Positions 1 through 7,109 are shown, counted from the first letter of the stretch. The stretch is 10,228 bases of DNA from JBAXEO01 sp964541375 (GCA_964541375.1 CAZIPT010000080.1:1-10228); one strand, 5' to 3'. The notes: generated by a model not told the origin, from the letters alone. Numbers and translations: made by a program.

Positions 1-574
1 CGAACACCACAAGCTTGGCGGCCGCGATGCAGTCCTGCTTCGCTGTGAGCTCTGCGCAGCGCCGGATGACGTGCGCCATGTCGAGCACGGCGCCCATGTT
101 GATGCCCGCGCGCGTCGTGGCGACGTTGACCGACGCGCAGACGCGCTTGGTGGCCGCGAGCGACTCGGGGATCGACGCTATCAGCCTGCGGTCGCCGTCG
201 CCGGTGCCCTTGTGCACGAGCGCCGAGAAGCCGCCGATGAAGTCGACGCCCACTTCGTGAGCGGCGCGGTCGAGCGCGAGCGCGAGGGGCGAGATGTCTT
301 CGGCGTCGGTGGCCGCGGCGAGCTGGGCGACCGGCGTCACCGAGATGCGCTTGTTCACGATGGGGATGCCGTACTCGCGCTCGATCTGCTCGGCAACCGG
401 CACGAGCTTCTCGGCGGCACGGGTCACGCGCTCGTAGACCCGGGCGGCCATGACGTCGATGTCGGAGTCGGCGCACCGCGAGAGCGACAGGCCGAGGGTG
501 ACGGTCCGCACGTCCAGGTTCTGCTGGGTGACCATCGTCAGTGTCTCGACGATCTCTTCTGGCGTGATCTGCAC
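1..574 (-). CDS. UPF0210 / DUF711 (PFL-family) protein, 5' part only
   Basis: The gene starts inside the window and runs off its left edge, leaving 191 of the family's usual roughly 450 residues. The GTG at 574-572 is taken as the start because an AAAGG ribosome site lies 9 bases upstream and the protein then opens with VQITPEEIVETLTMVTQQN, as family members do. Other family landmarks follow: LDVRTVTLGLSLS, IVNKRISVTPVAQLAAATDA, VGVDFIGGFSALVHKG, and SVNVATTRAGINMGAV. The family is named for its structural similarity to pyruvate formate-lyase-type barrels, but no reaction is established to my knowledge, and the region where a glycyl radical would sit is not visible. The gene follows the ACT-domain gene by 66 bases on the same strand, the usual arrangement for this pair, which suggests that the ACT protein senses a small ligand for it. 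Family assignment is secure; function is unknown. Confidence 0.93.
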   Translation of the reverse strand, partial: MQITPEEIVETLTMVTQQNLDVRTVTLGLSLSRCADSDIDVMAARVYERVTRAAEKLVPVAEQIEREYGIPIVNKRISVTPVAQLAAATDAEDISPLALALDRAAHEVGVDFIGGFSALVHKGTGDGDRRLIASIPESLAATKRVCASVNVATTRAGINMGAVLDMAHVIRRCAELTAKQDCIAAAKLVVF

Positions 575-640
575 GAGTAGGGGCCTTTCGTCGGGGCGGT
601 GGTTGCGTCTTTTGAGGAGCGGCGGTCGTGCCGAGGCGGG

Positions 641-916
641 CTAGATGCGGTGCATGAACCGGAAGACGTCTTCGCGCTGGAGCGTGATCTGCAGCCCCAT
701 GCGCTCGCCGATTTCGGAGAGCCGCTGCTGGACCTCGTCAAAGGGCGTCGCGTCTTCGTTGACCGTGACGAGCATCGTCATCGAGAAGATGCCTCCGATG
801 ATGGTCTGCCGGATGTCTTCGATGTTGGTGTTGGACTCGGCGAGCGCCGCCGAGACGGCCGCGACGATGCCGACGCAGTCCTCGCCCAGGACCGAGAGAA
901 TCGCAGGAGTGTGCAT
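641..916 (-). CDS. ACT domain-containing protein (UPF0237 family)
   Basis: This is a stand-alone 91-residue ACT domain. ACT domains are small regulatory folds that dimerise and usually bind amino acids. The N-terminal strand and the following turn read AILSVLGEDCVGIVAAVS (residues 5-22). The Gly-Glu-Asp..Gly pattern between strand 1 and helix 1 is where ligands bind in the family. A second beta-alpha-beta half follows (SMTMLVTVN, then helix 58-72, then a last strand near 75-80). The ATG at 916 is preceded by a strong AAGGAAGG ribosome site, complement of 921-930. The length matches the UPF0237 family exactly, so nothing is missing. It is the first gene of a two-gene unit with the downstream UPF0210 gene, a pairing also known from Firmicutes. 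A role as ligand sensor for that partner is inference; the ligand is unknown. Confidence 0.93.
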   Translation of the reverse strand: MHTPAILSVLGEDCVGIVAAVSAALAESNTNIEDIRQTIIGGIFSMTMLVTVNEDATPFDEVQQRLSEIGERMGLQITLQREDVFRFMHRI

Positions 917-981
917 GGTCTTCCTTCCTTGCCGGGCTCTCGACCCCGCAGGCCGAGGAGTTCGGCCGCCTCACTGGCGGC

Positions 982-997
982 GCTATACTCCCTTATA
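982..997. promoter_or_regulatory. AT-rich promoter-like island between divergent genes
   Basis: In the 170-base gap between the ACT gene (minus) and the DUF951 gene (plus), the only AT-rich stretch holds TATACT on the plus strand (984-989). On the minus strand it holds TATAAG (complement of 992-997) and TATAGC (complement of 982-987). These resemble -10 boxes for both divergent genes. No convincing -35 box was found at 16-18 bases from any of them (TTCGGC at 961-966 is a poor match), so this is a tentative call. The rest of the gap shows nothing else recognisable. Confidence 0.3.
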
Positions 998-1086
998 CCG
1001 CACGAGCGCTCCCGCCACGACGATTCGGCCGCGCGGGTCTGCCCGAGTCACGCGACCACAGGATCCGCTCGCCGAGAAAGGCACCG

Positions 1087-1305
1087 ATGGCCATCCCGAT
1101 CACACCCGTCAAGCTGGGCGACGTCGTCAGGCTCAAGAAGCCGCACCCCTGCGGCGTCAACGAGTGGGAGATCGTGCGCGTCGGTGCGGACATCGGGTTG
1201 CGATGCACGGGGTGCGACCGGCGCGTAATGCTGGTTCGCTCCGAGTTCGACCGGCGGTTCCGCGGCTTCGTCGACCGGCCGGTCGACAGCAGCGACGGCG
1301 ACTAG
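1087..1305 (+). CDS. DUF951 domain-containing protein
   Basis: A 72-residue protein of the DUF951 family, which has no experimentally defined role to my knowledge. The signature is intact: KLGDVVRLKKPHPCG (9-23), then NEWEIVRVGADIGLRC (25-40), TGCDRRVMLVRSEF. Cys22, Cys40 and Cys43, with His20 beside the first, could form a small metal site; that is inference from spacing. The family is usually about 60-70 residues, so this one is full length with a short acidic tail (VDSSDGD). The ATG at 1087 is preceded by GAGAAAGG at 1074-1081, 5 bases upstream. The gene is divergent from the ACT/UPF0210 pair and convergent with the M23-like gene. Its TAG stop (1303-1305) shares the palindrome CTAG with the opposite gene's stop, leaving no room for a separate terminator. 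Confidence 0.93.
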   Translation: MAIPITPVKLGDVVRLKKPHPCGVNEWEIVRVGADIGLRCTGCDRRVMLVRSEFDRRFRGFVDRPVDSSDGD

Positions 1306-2438
1306 TATCCCCCGGTGTCCGTCGTCGCGGTGGGCTCCTCGGGCTCGACGGCACCATCCAGCCCCTTGTAGCCGGGGTAGTTGGCGTTGTTGACCTGCAG
1401 GTGCACGTGGTCGCCGCCGTCCTTGACGTACTGCGCGAGCTGGTCGGTCATCTTGTCCGACAGCTTGCGCACGGCGCCCACGCGTGTGACTCCTGCGTCG
1501 ACGCGTTGACCGACCTTCACCGTGGGCTCTGCGATGTGGATCATCACGATGTCGATGTTGTCGAAGCCGTCCGGCGTGATGTGCATCTCGTAGTCCGCCC
1601 ACTTGCCGTACAGCTTGTACGACTTGATCTTGACCACTGTGCCCGTGACCGGGCTCATGACCGCCGAGCCGGGTTTGGCGCCCACGTCGGCCGCCGTATC
1701 AGGCTTGCCCGGGCGGTTGCGCCACATGCGTATCACCTTGCCGACAAGAACGGCGTCGGCTCCCGTGGGCTGCGTGCTGGTTTCTCGGCCGGTGCCTCTC
1801 TTGCCGCGAACGTCGGCGTTGGCGGCGTCCTTCAGTGGCGTCTTCATCCGCATGGCCCATGGGTACGACGCCTGGTGGAAGCCGATCTCGGACAGGCGCT
1901 TGGTCTCGACCGGCAGACGGAGTTTGAGGCGGCCGTAGGATGCGAAGATGGGCGTGGGATCGGGCGCCACAGCTCGGAAGGTCGCGCCGGTTGTCGAAGC
2001 CTGAGCGTGGGCCGCGCCCAGTGGGCCGTTGGCCGCCGAGGACGATGACGACGCGTCGAGCGGAAGGCTCGCTGCGCGCTTATCGGAGGCGTAGCGCCAG
2101 CCGATGACCGCAAGTAGGAGCGCCGCCGCCACGGCGACGCCGATCATGACCGTGCGGCGTCGACTGCGGGCGCGGAGCCGCTCCGAGCGGGCGGCGCGGC
2201 CCTCAAGCGCAAGTCCGGTGTCGCGTACGCGCAGCCGGGTTCCGCCGGGGGCGTTGGGGTCGTCAGGTGCCGGGGGCGTCGAGCGGCCGCCTGCCCCGCC
2301 CGAGCCCATCGAGCCGTCGTCGATCTCGTCGATCAGCGGATGCTCGTGGCCGGGGTAGCGGACGTATTCGGTGCGGATGACTCGGACTCCGCCGTCTCGG
2401 CGCTGTCCGGTCCGGGGACGCTGGTTGGGGCGCATCAC
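1302..2438 (-). CDS. Membrane-anchored LytM/M23-type metallopeptidase-like protein
   Basis: A 378-residue protein with a long, polar, Gly/Pro/Arg-rich cytoplasmic N-terminus (1-96), one membrane helix (about 97-114, VMIGVAVAAALLLAVIGW) and an outer part of about 260 residues. The C-terminal half resembles the LytM fold of M23 peptidoglycan endopeptidases: DVGAKPGSAVMSPVTGTVV (251-269), MIHIAEPTVKVGQRV (299-313) and GGDHVHLQV (341-349). His301 fits the catalytic His of the usual 'AHL' motif, and His344/His346 fit the HxH motif. At the first motif, normally HxxxD, the sequence reads Asp247-xxx-Asp251, so the first zinc-binding His is replaced. The protein may therefore be atypical or inactive as a peptidase. 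A separate block, GFHQASYPWAMRM (186-198), precedes the domain and has no known function. The start is GTG at 2438 or the adjacent ATG at 2435; neither has a clear ribosome site. A 5-bp hairpin (CCGCA, loop, TGCGG; 2451-2464) sits just upstream of the start. Confidence 0.8.
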   Translation of the reverse strand: MMRPNQRPRTGQRRDGGVRVIRTEYVRYPGHEHPLIDEIDDGSMGSGGAGGRSTPPAPDDPNAPGGTRLRVRDTGLALEGRAARSERLRARSRRRTVMIGVAVAAALLLAVIGWRYASDKRAASLPLDASSSSSAANGPLGAAHAQASTTGATFRAVAPDPTPIFASYGRLKLRLPVETKRLSEIGFHQASYPWAMRMKTPLKDAANADVRGKRGTGRETSTQPTGADAVLVGKVIRMWRNRPGKPDTAADVGAKPGSAVMSPVTGTVVKIKSYKLYGKWADYEMHITPDGFDNIDIVMIHIAEPTVKVGQRVDAGVTRVGAVRKLSDKMTDQLAQYVKDGGDHVHLQVNNANYPGYKGLDGAVEPEEPTATTDTGGY

Positions 2439-2536
2439 GCGTTAGCCCAACCGCAAGAGTGCGGGAGCGGGTCACACGGAGCGAGAGTCCTGCGATGAGA
2501 AGTCAGCATTAAGGCAAACAGACCCGTTCACTGTCC

Positions 2537-2544
2537 GACATGTC
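2537..2544. repeat. Perfect 8-bp palindrome, possible operator half-site pair
   Basis: GACATGTC is a perfect palindrome within the wider CTGTCCGACATGTCAG (2531-2546). It lies about where the -35 region of a promoter using the TATACT at 2556-2561 would fall, in the 179-base divergent gap between the M23-like gene and the haem-motif lipoprotein gene. That position would suit a regulator-binding site. A palindrome this short can also occur by chance. Confidence 0.2.
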
Positions 2545-2553
2545 AGCTTGATT

Positions 2554-2561
2554 AGTATACT
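2554..2561. promoter_or_regulatory. Palindromic -10 element shared by divergent genes
   Basis: AGTATACT is a perfect palindrome that reads TATACT, a good -10 box, on both strands. It is the most AT-rich spot in the divergent gap. On the plus strand it would start transcription about 50 bases before the lipoprotein ATG at 2618. On the minus strand it would give a leader of about 110 bases for the M23-like gene starting at 2438. No good -35 match was found on either side. The gap contains no other gene-like sequence. Confidence 0.4.
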
Positions 2562-2600
2562 CGGCGACGAAGACCTTCGCCTGTTCTGACTACTTCCTCG

Positions 2601-2606
2601 AAGGAG
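2601..2606 (+). promoter_or_regulatory. Ribosome binding site of the haem-motif lipoprotein
   Basis: AAGGAG lies 11 bases before the ATG at 2618. It is one of the best Shine-Dalgarno matches in the window. It supports the reality of this very short gene and fixes its start. Confidence 0.75.
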
Positions 2607-2617
2607 AAACCGCCGCC

Positions 2618-2833
2618 ATGCGCGCTCGTCCCCCGCTCGCTCAGCATCTGCCGGGACTGGCTCTCGCCGTCATCTCGGTGCTCGCTCTGGCCGGCTGCTC
2701 GATGCCACCCGCGCTCAGCAAGGCCGAGCTGGACTCCGGCAAGCTCTCCGACAAGCATCCCAAGCTCTCCGCCAAGAAGGTGGAGGCGGGTTGCCGGAGC
2801 TGTCACCGGGAGCAGGCCGAGGCGCCCAAGTAG
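2618..2833 (+). CDS. Small lipoprotein with one CxxCH haem c-binding motif
   Basis: A 71-residue protein with a lipoprotein signal: basic start (MRAR), hydrophobic core, and lipobox Leu24-Ala25-Gly26-Cys27. The mature protein would be only about 45 residues, tethered to the outer face of the membrane by Cys27. It is Lys-rich and carries Cys59-Arg-Ser-Cys62-His63, a canonical CxxCH motif for covalent haem c attachment after export. His47 in KHP, 12 residues before Cys59, resembles the H-P...C-x-x-C-H spacing of repeats in multihaem cytochromes, so it could be the second axial ligand. If haem is bound, this would be a single-haem electron carrier. No function is known to me and I recognise no named family. 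The gene has a clear AAGGAG ribosome site and a plausible promoter, and ends 19 bases before the convergent tldE stop with no hairpin between. That the gene is real is likely; that it binds haem is inferred from the motif. Confidence 0.78.
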   Translation: MRARPPLAQHLPGLALAVISVLALAGCSMPPALSKAELDSGKLSDKHPKLSAKKVEAGCRSCHREQAEAPK

Positions 2834-2852
2834 CGTTCTCGCGCTCGGCGGT

Positions 2853-4193
2853 CTAAGACGTCTGCCCGGTGAAAGAGAACTTCGCGAGCAACAGCCCGGG
2901 GACGTAGGACGCGCCCTCCTCCGTACCCACGAACGTGCGCGCGGCCGTCGCTCCTTCGCAACCGGCGAGCGCTTCCACAGCACCTTGCGTGAAGCGCAGG
3001 TTCTTGAGCGGCCGCGTGAGCTTGCCGTTCTCGACCAGGAAGGTACCGTCGCGGGTCATGCCCGTGAGCAGCACGCTGATGGGATCCTCGACGTTGACGT
3101 AGTGGAAGCGCGTCACGTATAAGCCGCGAGTGACGCTGCCGATGAGTTCGTCCATCGTCGCTTCGCCCGGCTCCATCGCCATGTTGAGAGGCGCCGGACC
3201 GAAAGAGTTGGGGGCGGGAAGCGCATCGCCGGTGTTGGGCAGGCCGGTCTTGGCCGCCCAGTACGAATCGGTCACCGGCGCCGTCGCGATTCCACGCGAT
3301 ATCATCTCGACCCGCAGTTTGGGCTGTCCCTCGTAGTCGAACGTCGTCCCCATCGCGAAGTCCGCAAGTGCATCATCGACGATGCTGACCTGCTCGCTCA
3401 TCAGCTTCTCGCCCAGATGCCCGCTCAGGAACGAGCGGCCCTCGTGGTACGCCTTCGCCGAGAACCCCACGTATGCCAGGAAGTCGAGCAGGTCCGCCAC
3501 CGCCTCGGGAGCGAGCACCACTCGGTAGTCGCCGGCCTCGAGTGCGGAAGGATTCGCCGAGCGAAGCGCGAGATCTGCCGCCTCGGCCCCCAGCGCTGTC
3601 GGATTCATCCTGCTCGCGTCAGCGCCAAGGAACGACGCCCAGCCGCTGCCGGTGGCTTCGCCCATCGAGAGCACCGTGGCCTGCGCGCCGGTCACGCTGG
3701 CGCCGACATCCACACCCAGCGAGTTCGCAACGGCGGTGGTGTGCTCGGCGGACCGCACCTTGCCGGCGACCGTGAGTCCGCGGCTTGCCGACTCGGCCAC
3801 GATCGCGCCGGCAGCGGCAGCGCGCGCCTCGGCATCGAACTCGCGCGTGGCTGCGACGGCGCGATCGGCGTGCGCGATGGGCGCCGGGCCGGGCAGTCCC
3901 GGGAACGCGGGGTCCTCGGGCGCGACTCCCGCTGCACGCACGGCCGCGTCGCAGGTGGCCTGCAGCGAGAAGGTGTCGAGCCGGTTGGTGCTTGCGACGC
4001 CGACGCGCTTGCCCAGCACCGCGCGCACACTGACGACGACGTTCTCCTCGGCGACGTTCTGGTTGATGCGGTTGTTGGCGATGCGCGTCAGCGCGCTCGA
4101 ATCCGCGCCCACCAGCACCTCCGCCTGATCGGCAGCGGTCATGGCGACGACTGCGCGGGCGAGCTCGCGTGCCTCCTGGGGAGTCATCAGCAT
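2853..4193 (-). CDS. tldE: TldD/PmbA family protein, TldE-type subunit
   Basis: A 446-residue member of the TldD/PmbA (U62) family, acting in the cytoplasm. In Escherichia coli TldE (PmbA) pairs with TldD to form a zinc-dependent peptidase that breaks down unfolded peptides and matures microcin B17; TldE lacks the metal site. The same holds here: no HExxxH motif is present, whereas the family shape is kept, including the N-terminal ALTRIANNRINQNVAEENV (34-52), SVRAVLGKRVGVASTNRLD (55-73), the central QVSIVDDALADFAMGTTFDYEG block, and ISVLLTGMTRDGTFLVENGK near the C-terminus. Its ATG at 4193 follows the tldD stop (TGA, 4197-4195) after one base, so the two are probably translationally coupled in equal amounts; a second ATG at 4187 is an alternative start. 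No ribosomal-peptide precursor was recognised nearby, so a general peptide-degrading role is as likely as natural-product maturation. Confidence 0.9.
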   Translation of the reverse strand: MLMTPQEARELARAVVAMTAADQAEVLVGADSSALTRIANNRINQNVAEENVVVSVRAVLGKRVGVASTNRLDTFSLQATCDAAVRAAGVAPEDPAFPGLPGPAPIAHADRAVAATREFDAEARAAAAGAIVAESASRGLTVAGKVRSAEHTTAVANSLGVDVGASVTGAQATVLSMGEATGSGWASFLGADASRMNPTALGAEAADLALRSANPSALEAGDYRVVLAPEAVADLLDFLAYVGFSAKAYHEGRSFLSGHLGEKLMSEQVSIVDDALADFAMGTTFDYEGQPKLRVEMISRGIATAPVTDSYWAAKTGLPNTGDALPAPNSFGPAPLNMAMEPGEATMDELIGSVTRGLYVTRFHYVNVEDPISVLLTGMTRDGTFLVENGKLTRPLKNLRFTQGAVEALAGCEGATAARTFVGTEEGASYVPGLLLAKFSFTGQTS

Positions 4194-4194
4194 G

Positions 4195-5637
4195 TCAGCG
4201 TCCCACCCCCACCTGCACGCCCCGAAAGCGGGCGGGCGCGGCGCCGTGCGCCACGTGAGCGACCTGCATCGGTTCTCCCTTGCCGCAGTTGTTCAGTCCC
4301 CAGATCTGCCAGTGCTTCGCCGAGCAGATCGCATCGCAGCTGTTCCAGAAGACCGGTGTGATGCCGGTGTAGTTGGGGCTTCTGACCATGCGCCCCAGCT
4401 CGCCGTTCTCGATCTCCCACCCGATCTCGGTGCCAAACTGGAAGTTGAGGCGCTTGTCGTCGATCGACCACGAGTTGTTGGTCTCGATGTAGAGCCCGCC
4501 TTCGGTGTCGGCGATCAGGTCGTCGAAGTCCCAGGTGCCCGGTTCGAGCGAGACCGTGGTCATGCGCACGAGCGGAATCCGGTTCCATCCGTCGGCGCGC
4601 ATGCAGCCGTTGCTTGCGCGGCCCATGACGGGCGCTGTCTCACGGGAGCTCTGGAAGCCCGCCAGGATGCCGTCGCGCACCAGGTAGTCGCGCTGCGCCG
4701 GCACCCCCTCGTCGTCCCACCCAAAGCTGCCGAGCGAACCGGCCACAGTCGAGTCGCTGGTCACGGTGACGATCGGCGACCCGTACTGCAGCGATCCGAC
4801 GTCCTCGAGCCGCAGGAACGACGTTCCGGCGAACGCGGCCTCCTCGCCCAGAACGCGGTCGAGCTCAGTGGGGTGGCCGATAGACTCGTGGACCTGAAGC
4901 GACATCTGACCGCCATCGATGACCACGTCGCGGACTCCGGGCTCCACGTACGGAGCCGAGAGGAGCGCTGCCGCCTCCTGGGCGACGCGGGGAGCGTGCC
5001 CCACCAGGTCCAGCCCGGCTATGTACTCCCAGCCTGCCTGCGACGATCCGCCGCCGTGCGAGTTGGGGTAGGACCGGCTGACCATCTCGCCGTCGGCGAT
5101 GGCGTAGGCGACTATCCCGGCGCCCGACTCCACAACGAACTGCTCGGTGAGCGCGCCTTCGGTCGAGCCGAACCACTTGCGCTCCCGGAAGAATCCCAGA
5201 TGCGCCTTGGTCACGCCGACCAGCGGTTCGGCGCGCATCGCCTCGTCTGCCGCGATAAGCAGTGCGAGCTTGTCCTCGAGCGAGACCGCGAAGGGGTCGA
5301 TTGCGAACGTCGACGACCAGGTACCGCTGGCCGCCCCGACAGGTGCCAACTCGACCGGAGCCGCCTTCACCAGCGCGCTCGCGCGTGCGATCGCCACCGC
5401 CTGCCGAGCAACCCGGACCGCCTCGTCGGCGGTCACCTCACGCGAGGAAGCGAACCCCCATGCGCCGTCAGTCAGCGCCCGGACACCCAGGCCGAAGCTA
5501 TCGGATCGCTCCACAGCCTCAACGCGGCCGGACGCGACCCGGATGGTTTCGCTGGAGGTGTCGACGATGCGCACGTCGGCATAGGACGCGCCAGCGAGCG
5601 TCGCCGCGTTCAGAGCGGCGGTGATGAGGTCATTCAC
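4195..5637 (-). CDS. tldD: TldD family zinc metallopeptidase, catalytic subunit
   Basis: A 480-residue cytoplasmic protein, the catalytic partner of the TldE-type subunit encoded immediately downstream. The zinc-binding and catalytic motif is HESIGH (His250, Glu251, His255), followed by PTELDRVLGEEAAFAG as in the family. The third metal ligand is Cys451 in LNNCGKGEPMQ, corresponding to the metal-binding Cys near the C-terminus of E. coli TldD (which uses two His and one Cys). Other conserved blocks are VRDVVIDGGQMSLQVHES, DEGVPAQRDYLVRDG, GCMRADGWNRIPLVRM and the C-terminal HGAAPARFRGVQVGVG. All key residues are present, so it should be active. The start is taken as GTG at 5637, because AGAGGA ends about 7 bases upstream; the in-frame TTG at 5640 would be too close. 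The gene is first in the two-gene operon; its upstream region lies between this start and the terminator of the preceding gene. Confidence 0.92.
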   Translation of the reverse strand: MNDLITAALNAATLAGASYADVRIVDTSSETIRVASGRVEAVERSDSFGLGVRALTDGAWGFASSREVTADEAVRVARQAVAIARASALVKAAPVELAPVGAASGTWSSTFAIDPFAVSLEDKLALLIAADEAMRAEPLVGVTKAHLGFFRERKWFGSTEGALTEQFVVESGAGIVAYAIADGEMVSRSYPNSHGGGSSQAGWEYIAGLDLVGHAPRVAQEAAALLSAPYVEPGVRDVVIDGGQMSLQVHESIGHPTELDRVLGEEAAFAGTSFLRLEDVGSLQYGSPIVTVTSDSTVAGSLGSFGWDDEGVPAQRDYLVRDGILAGFQSSRETAPVMGRASNGCMRADGWNRIPLVRMTTVSLEPGTWDFDDLIADTEGGLYIETNNSWSIDDKRLNFQFGTEIGWEIENGELGRMVRSPNYTGITPVFWNSCDAICSAKHWQIWGLNNCGKGEPMQVAHVAHGAAPARFRGVQVGVGR

Positions 5638-5740
5638 CAAGCGGTCCTCTCGGCTGGTCGCGAAGAACGAACCGTCGCGGCCGCGGGCTTTGTGAGCAGT
5701 ACCTTCAATCTACCTCTGGACGGTGCGCTCCACACATAGG

Positions 5741-5772
5741 CAAAGAACAAAAGCCCCGCTAGGCGGAGCTTT
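5741..5772 (-). terminator. Factor-independent terminator after the NlpC/P60 gene
   Basis: On the minus strand, AAAGCTCCGC (5772-5763), loop CTA, and GCGGGGCTTT (5759-5750) form a 10-bp stem with a single G-U pair. The T-rich tail TTTTGTTCTTT follows. On the plus strand the same pair would be a C-A mismatch and the tail would be weak. The direction therefore fits the hydrolase gene whose stop is at 5803, about 30 bases upstream of the stem. Confidence 0.85.
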
Positions 5773-5802
5773 CGAGGGAGTGCAGATGATTGGAACTCGA
5801 GT

Positions 5803-7062
5803 CTACCTGACCTTACCCAGTGCCTTGGCCGGAGTGGTCACCGCGTTCAGGGGCGGGTTCACGCGGTACTCCCACGGGTAGCGGCGAGCCCCGGCGAAGT
5901 CGCTGCGGTCGGCCAGCTTGGAGATCTTGACGAAGTCGCCCGTGCGCGGTGCGTGCAGGAAGTAACCGCCACCGATATACATGCCGACGTGGTGGATCGG
6001 GCTGCCAAAGAACACGACGTCTCCTGGCTGCAGATCCGCTGCGGCGACCTTCTCACCCAGAAGGAACTGCGAACCCGAGTAGTGCGGGAGATTCACGCCA
6101 TGCTGCTTGTAGACGTAGAGGATCAGACCCGAGCAGTCGAAACCGCTGGGGGAGGCGCCGGCCCACAGGTAGGGGACGCCGTGGTAGGCAAGTGCGGTCT
6201 CGACGGGCGATCCGGGCTCGACAACGATACCCGCCTTGCTTGCGCCGGAGAGCACGTCGGTGAGGAGCGCGGTCTGGTCGGTTGAGCGGCGTCCGGCCTC
6301 TTTGTCGAGCAGAAGCAGCAGGTCTTTCTGTGCTGATGCCATCATCTTCTGGCGCTCTTCGATGCGGAGCGTGACCTCGATGCGGCGTGCCTTCATCTCG
6401 AACTCGAGTGACTCGGCCTGCGTCTTGGCGGTTTCAAGTTCCGCAACCTGCTTCTCGAGCTGGGTCTGCTGGCTCTTGAGCGATTCGGCCATGTCCGCGT
6501 CGGCGATGCCGATGGTGTTGAGGAACTTCACGCGGGCCACGAAGTCAGACATCGACTTGGAGTCGAGAAGAACCTCGAACATCCGCATGTTGCCGTTCTT
6601 GTAGTTCGAAGCCGCCCTCTGGGACAGGACGTCAGACTGCAGATCGTAGGCCTGGCGGGCGTTGGCGAGATCGGTCTGAGCGACCTGGACCCTGCTCTTC
6701 AGCTCGGTGAGGCGGTCAGACGCGTTGTTGTACTCCTGCGAAGCGATCTCGAGCTCGCGATCGAGGGCGTCCAGTTGGACGTTGAACTCGTCGACTCGCG
6801 CCTGCTTCTCGGCCAGGGCCTGGCGGAAAGCCTCGGTCTGCTGATTGAGCGGCGTGGTGATCACGGAGTTGGTGTTGGCGGGCGCTCGGACTTCCGGAGC
6901 AGCGGGAGAGGCCTTTGCGGGAGCAGCCGGTGCGACCGGCGCGGGGGTGGGAGTGGTCGTGACCGTCTCGGCGAACGCAGGAGTGGCCGAAAGAAGCATC
7001 GCCGAACAGATAGCGAGCGTTCCGGCCTTACGTACGTTGCGTATCAGCGAACTCGGAACCAT
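5803..7062 (-). CDS. Secreted coiled-coil NlpC/P60 peptidoglycan hydrolase (CwlO/PcsB-like)
   Basis: A 419-residue secreted cell-wall hydrolase. A signal peptide (1-31) ends in ATPAFA before Glu32. Next come a Pro/Ala/Thr-rich linker (to about 62), a long coiled coil (about 73-253), and a C-terminal NlpC/P60 domain (about 285-400). The domain has the catalytic Cys310 in FDCSGLI, His358 in HHVGMYIGGG, and His370 in FLHAPRTG, so the gamma-D-glutamyl-diamino-acid endopeptidase site is complete. The segment NYKNGNMRMFEVLLDSKSMS (about 153-172) matches the hairpin tip region of CwlO/PcsB proteins, which the FtsEX ABC transporter activates at the membrane; control by FtsEX here is inference. The start is ATG at 7062, since GAAGG lies 6-7 bases upstream; the GTG at 7068 directly abuts that ribosome site and is unlikely. 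It has its own terminator (5741-5772) and a likely own promoter, so it is probably a single-gene unit. Confidence 0.93.
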   Translation of the reverse strand: MVPSSLIRNVRKAGTLAICSAMLLSATPAFAETVTTTPTPAPVAPAAPAKASPAAPEVRAPANTNSVITTPLNQQTEAFRQALAEKQARVDEFNVQLDALDRELEIASQEYNNASDRLTELKSRVQVAQTDLANARQAYDLQSDVLSQRAASNYKNGNMRMFEVLLDSKSMSDFVARVKFLNTIGIADADMAESLKSQQTQLEKQVAELETAKTQAESLEFEMKARRIEVTLRIEERQKMMASAQKDLLLLLDKEAGRRSTDQTALLTDVLSGASKAGIVVEPGSPVETALAYHGVPYLWAGASPSGFDCSGLILYVYKQHGVNLPHYSGSQFLLGEKVAAADLQPGDVVFFGSPIHHVGMYIGGGYFLHAPRTGDFVKISKLADRSDFAGARRYPWEYRVNPPLNAVTTPAKALGKVR

Positions 7063-7109
7063 TTCCACCCTTCAAATCAAGGTCACAAGAGCGCACAAAA
7101 GTAACAAGC

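Noticed and set aside
71..580. 169-residue open frame on the plus strand at the left edge
   Set aside because: It is antisense to the UPF0210 gene, whose translation shows unmistakable family motifs.
645..2048. 467-residue open frame on the plus strand
   Set aside because: It crosses the ACT gene and DUF951 and runs antisense through most of the M23-like gene in the wrong frame. No recognisable domain and no ribosome site support it.
4141..5739. 532-residue open frame on the plus strand opposite tldD
   Set aside because: It lies antisense to a confidently identified gene with full catalytic motifs. Its translation is Arg/His/Val/Asp-rich without family resemblance, as expected for a shadow frame in high-GC DNA.
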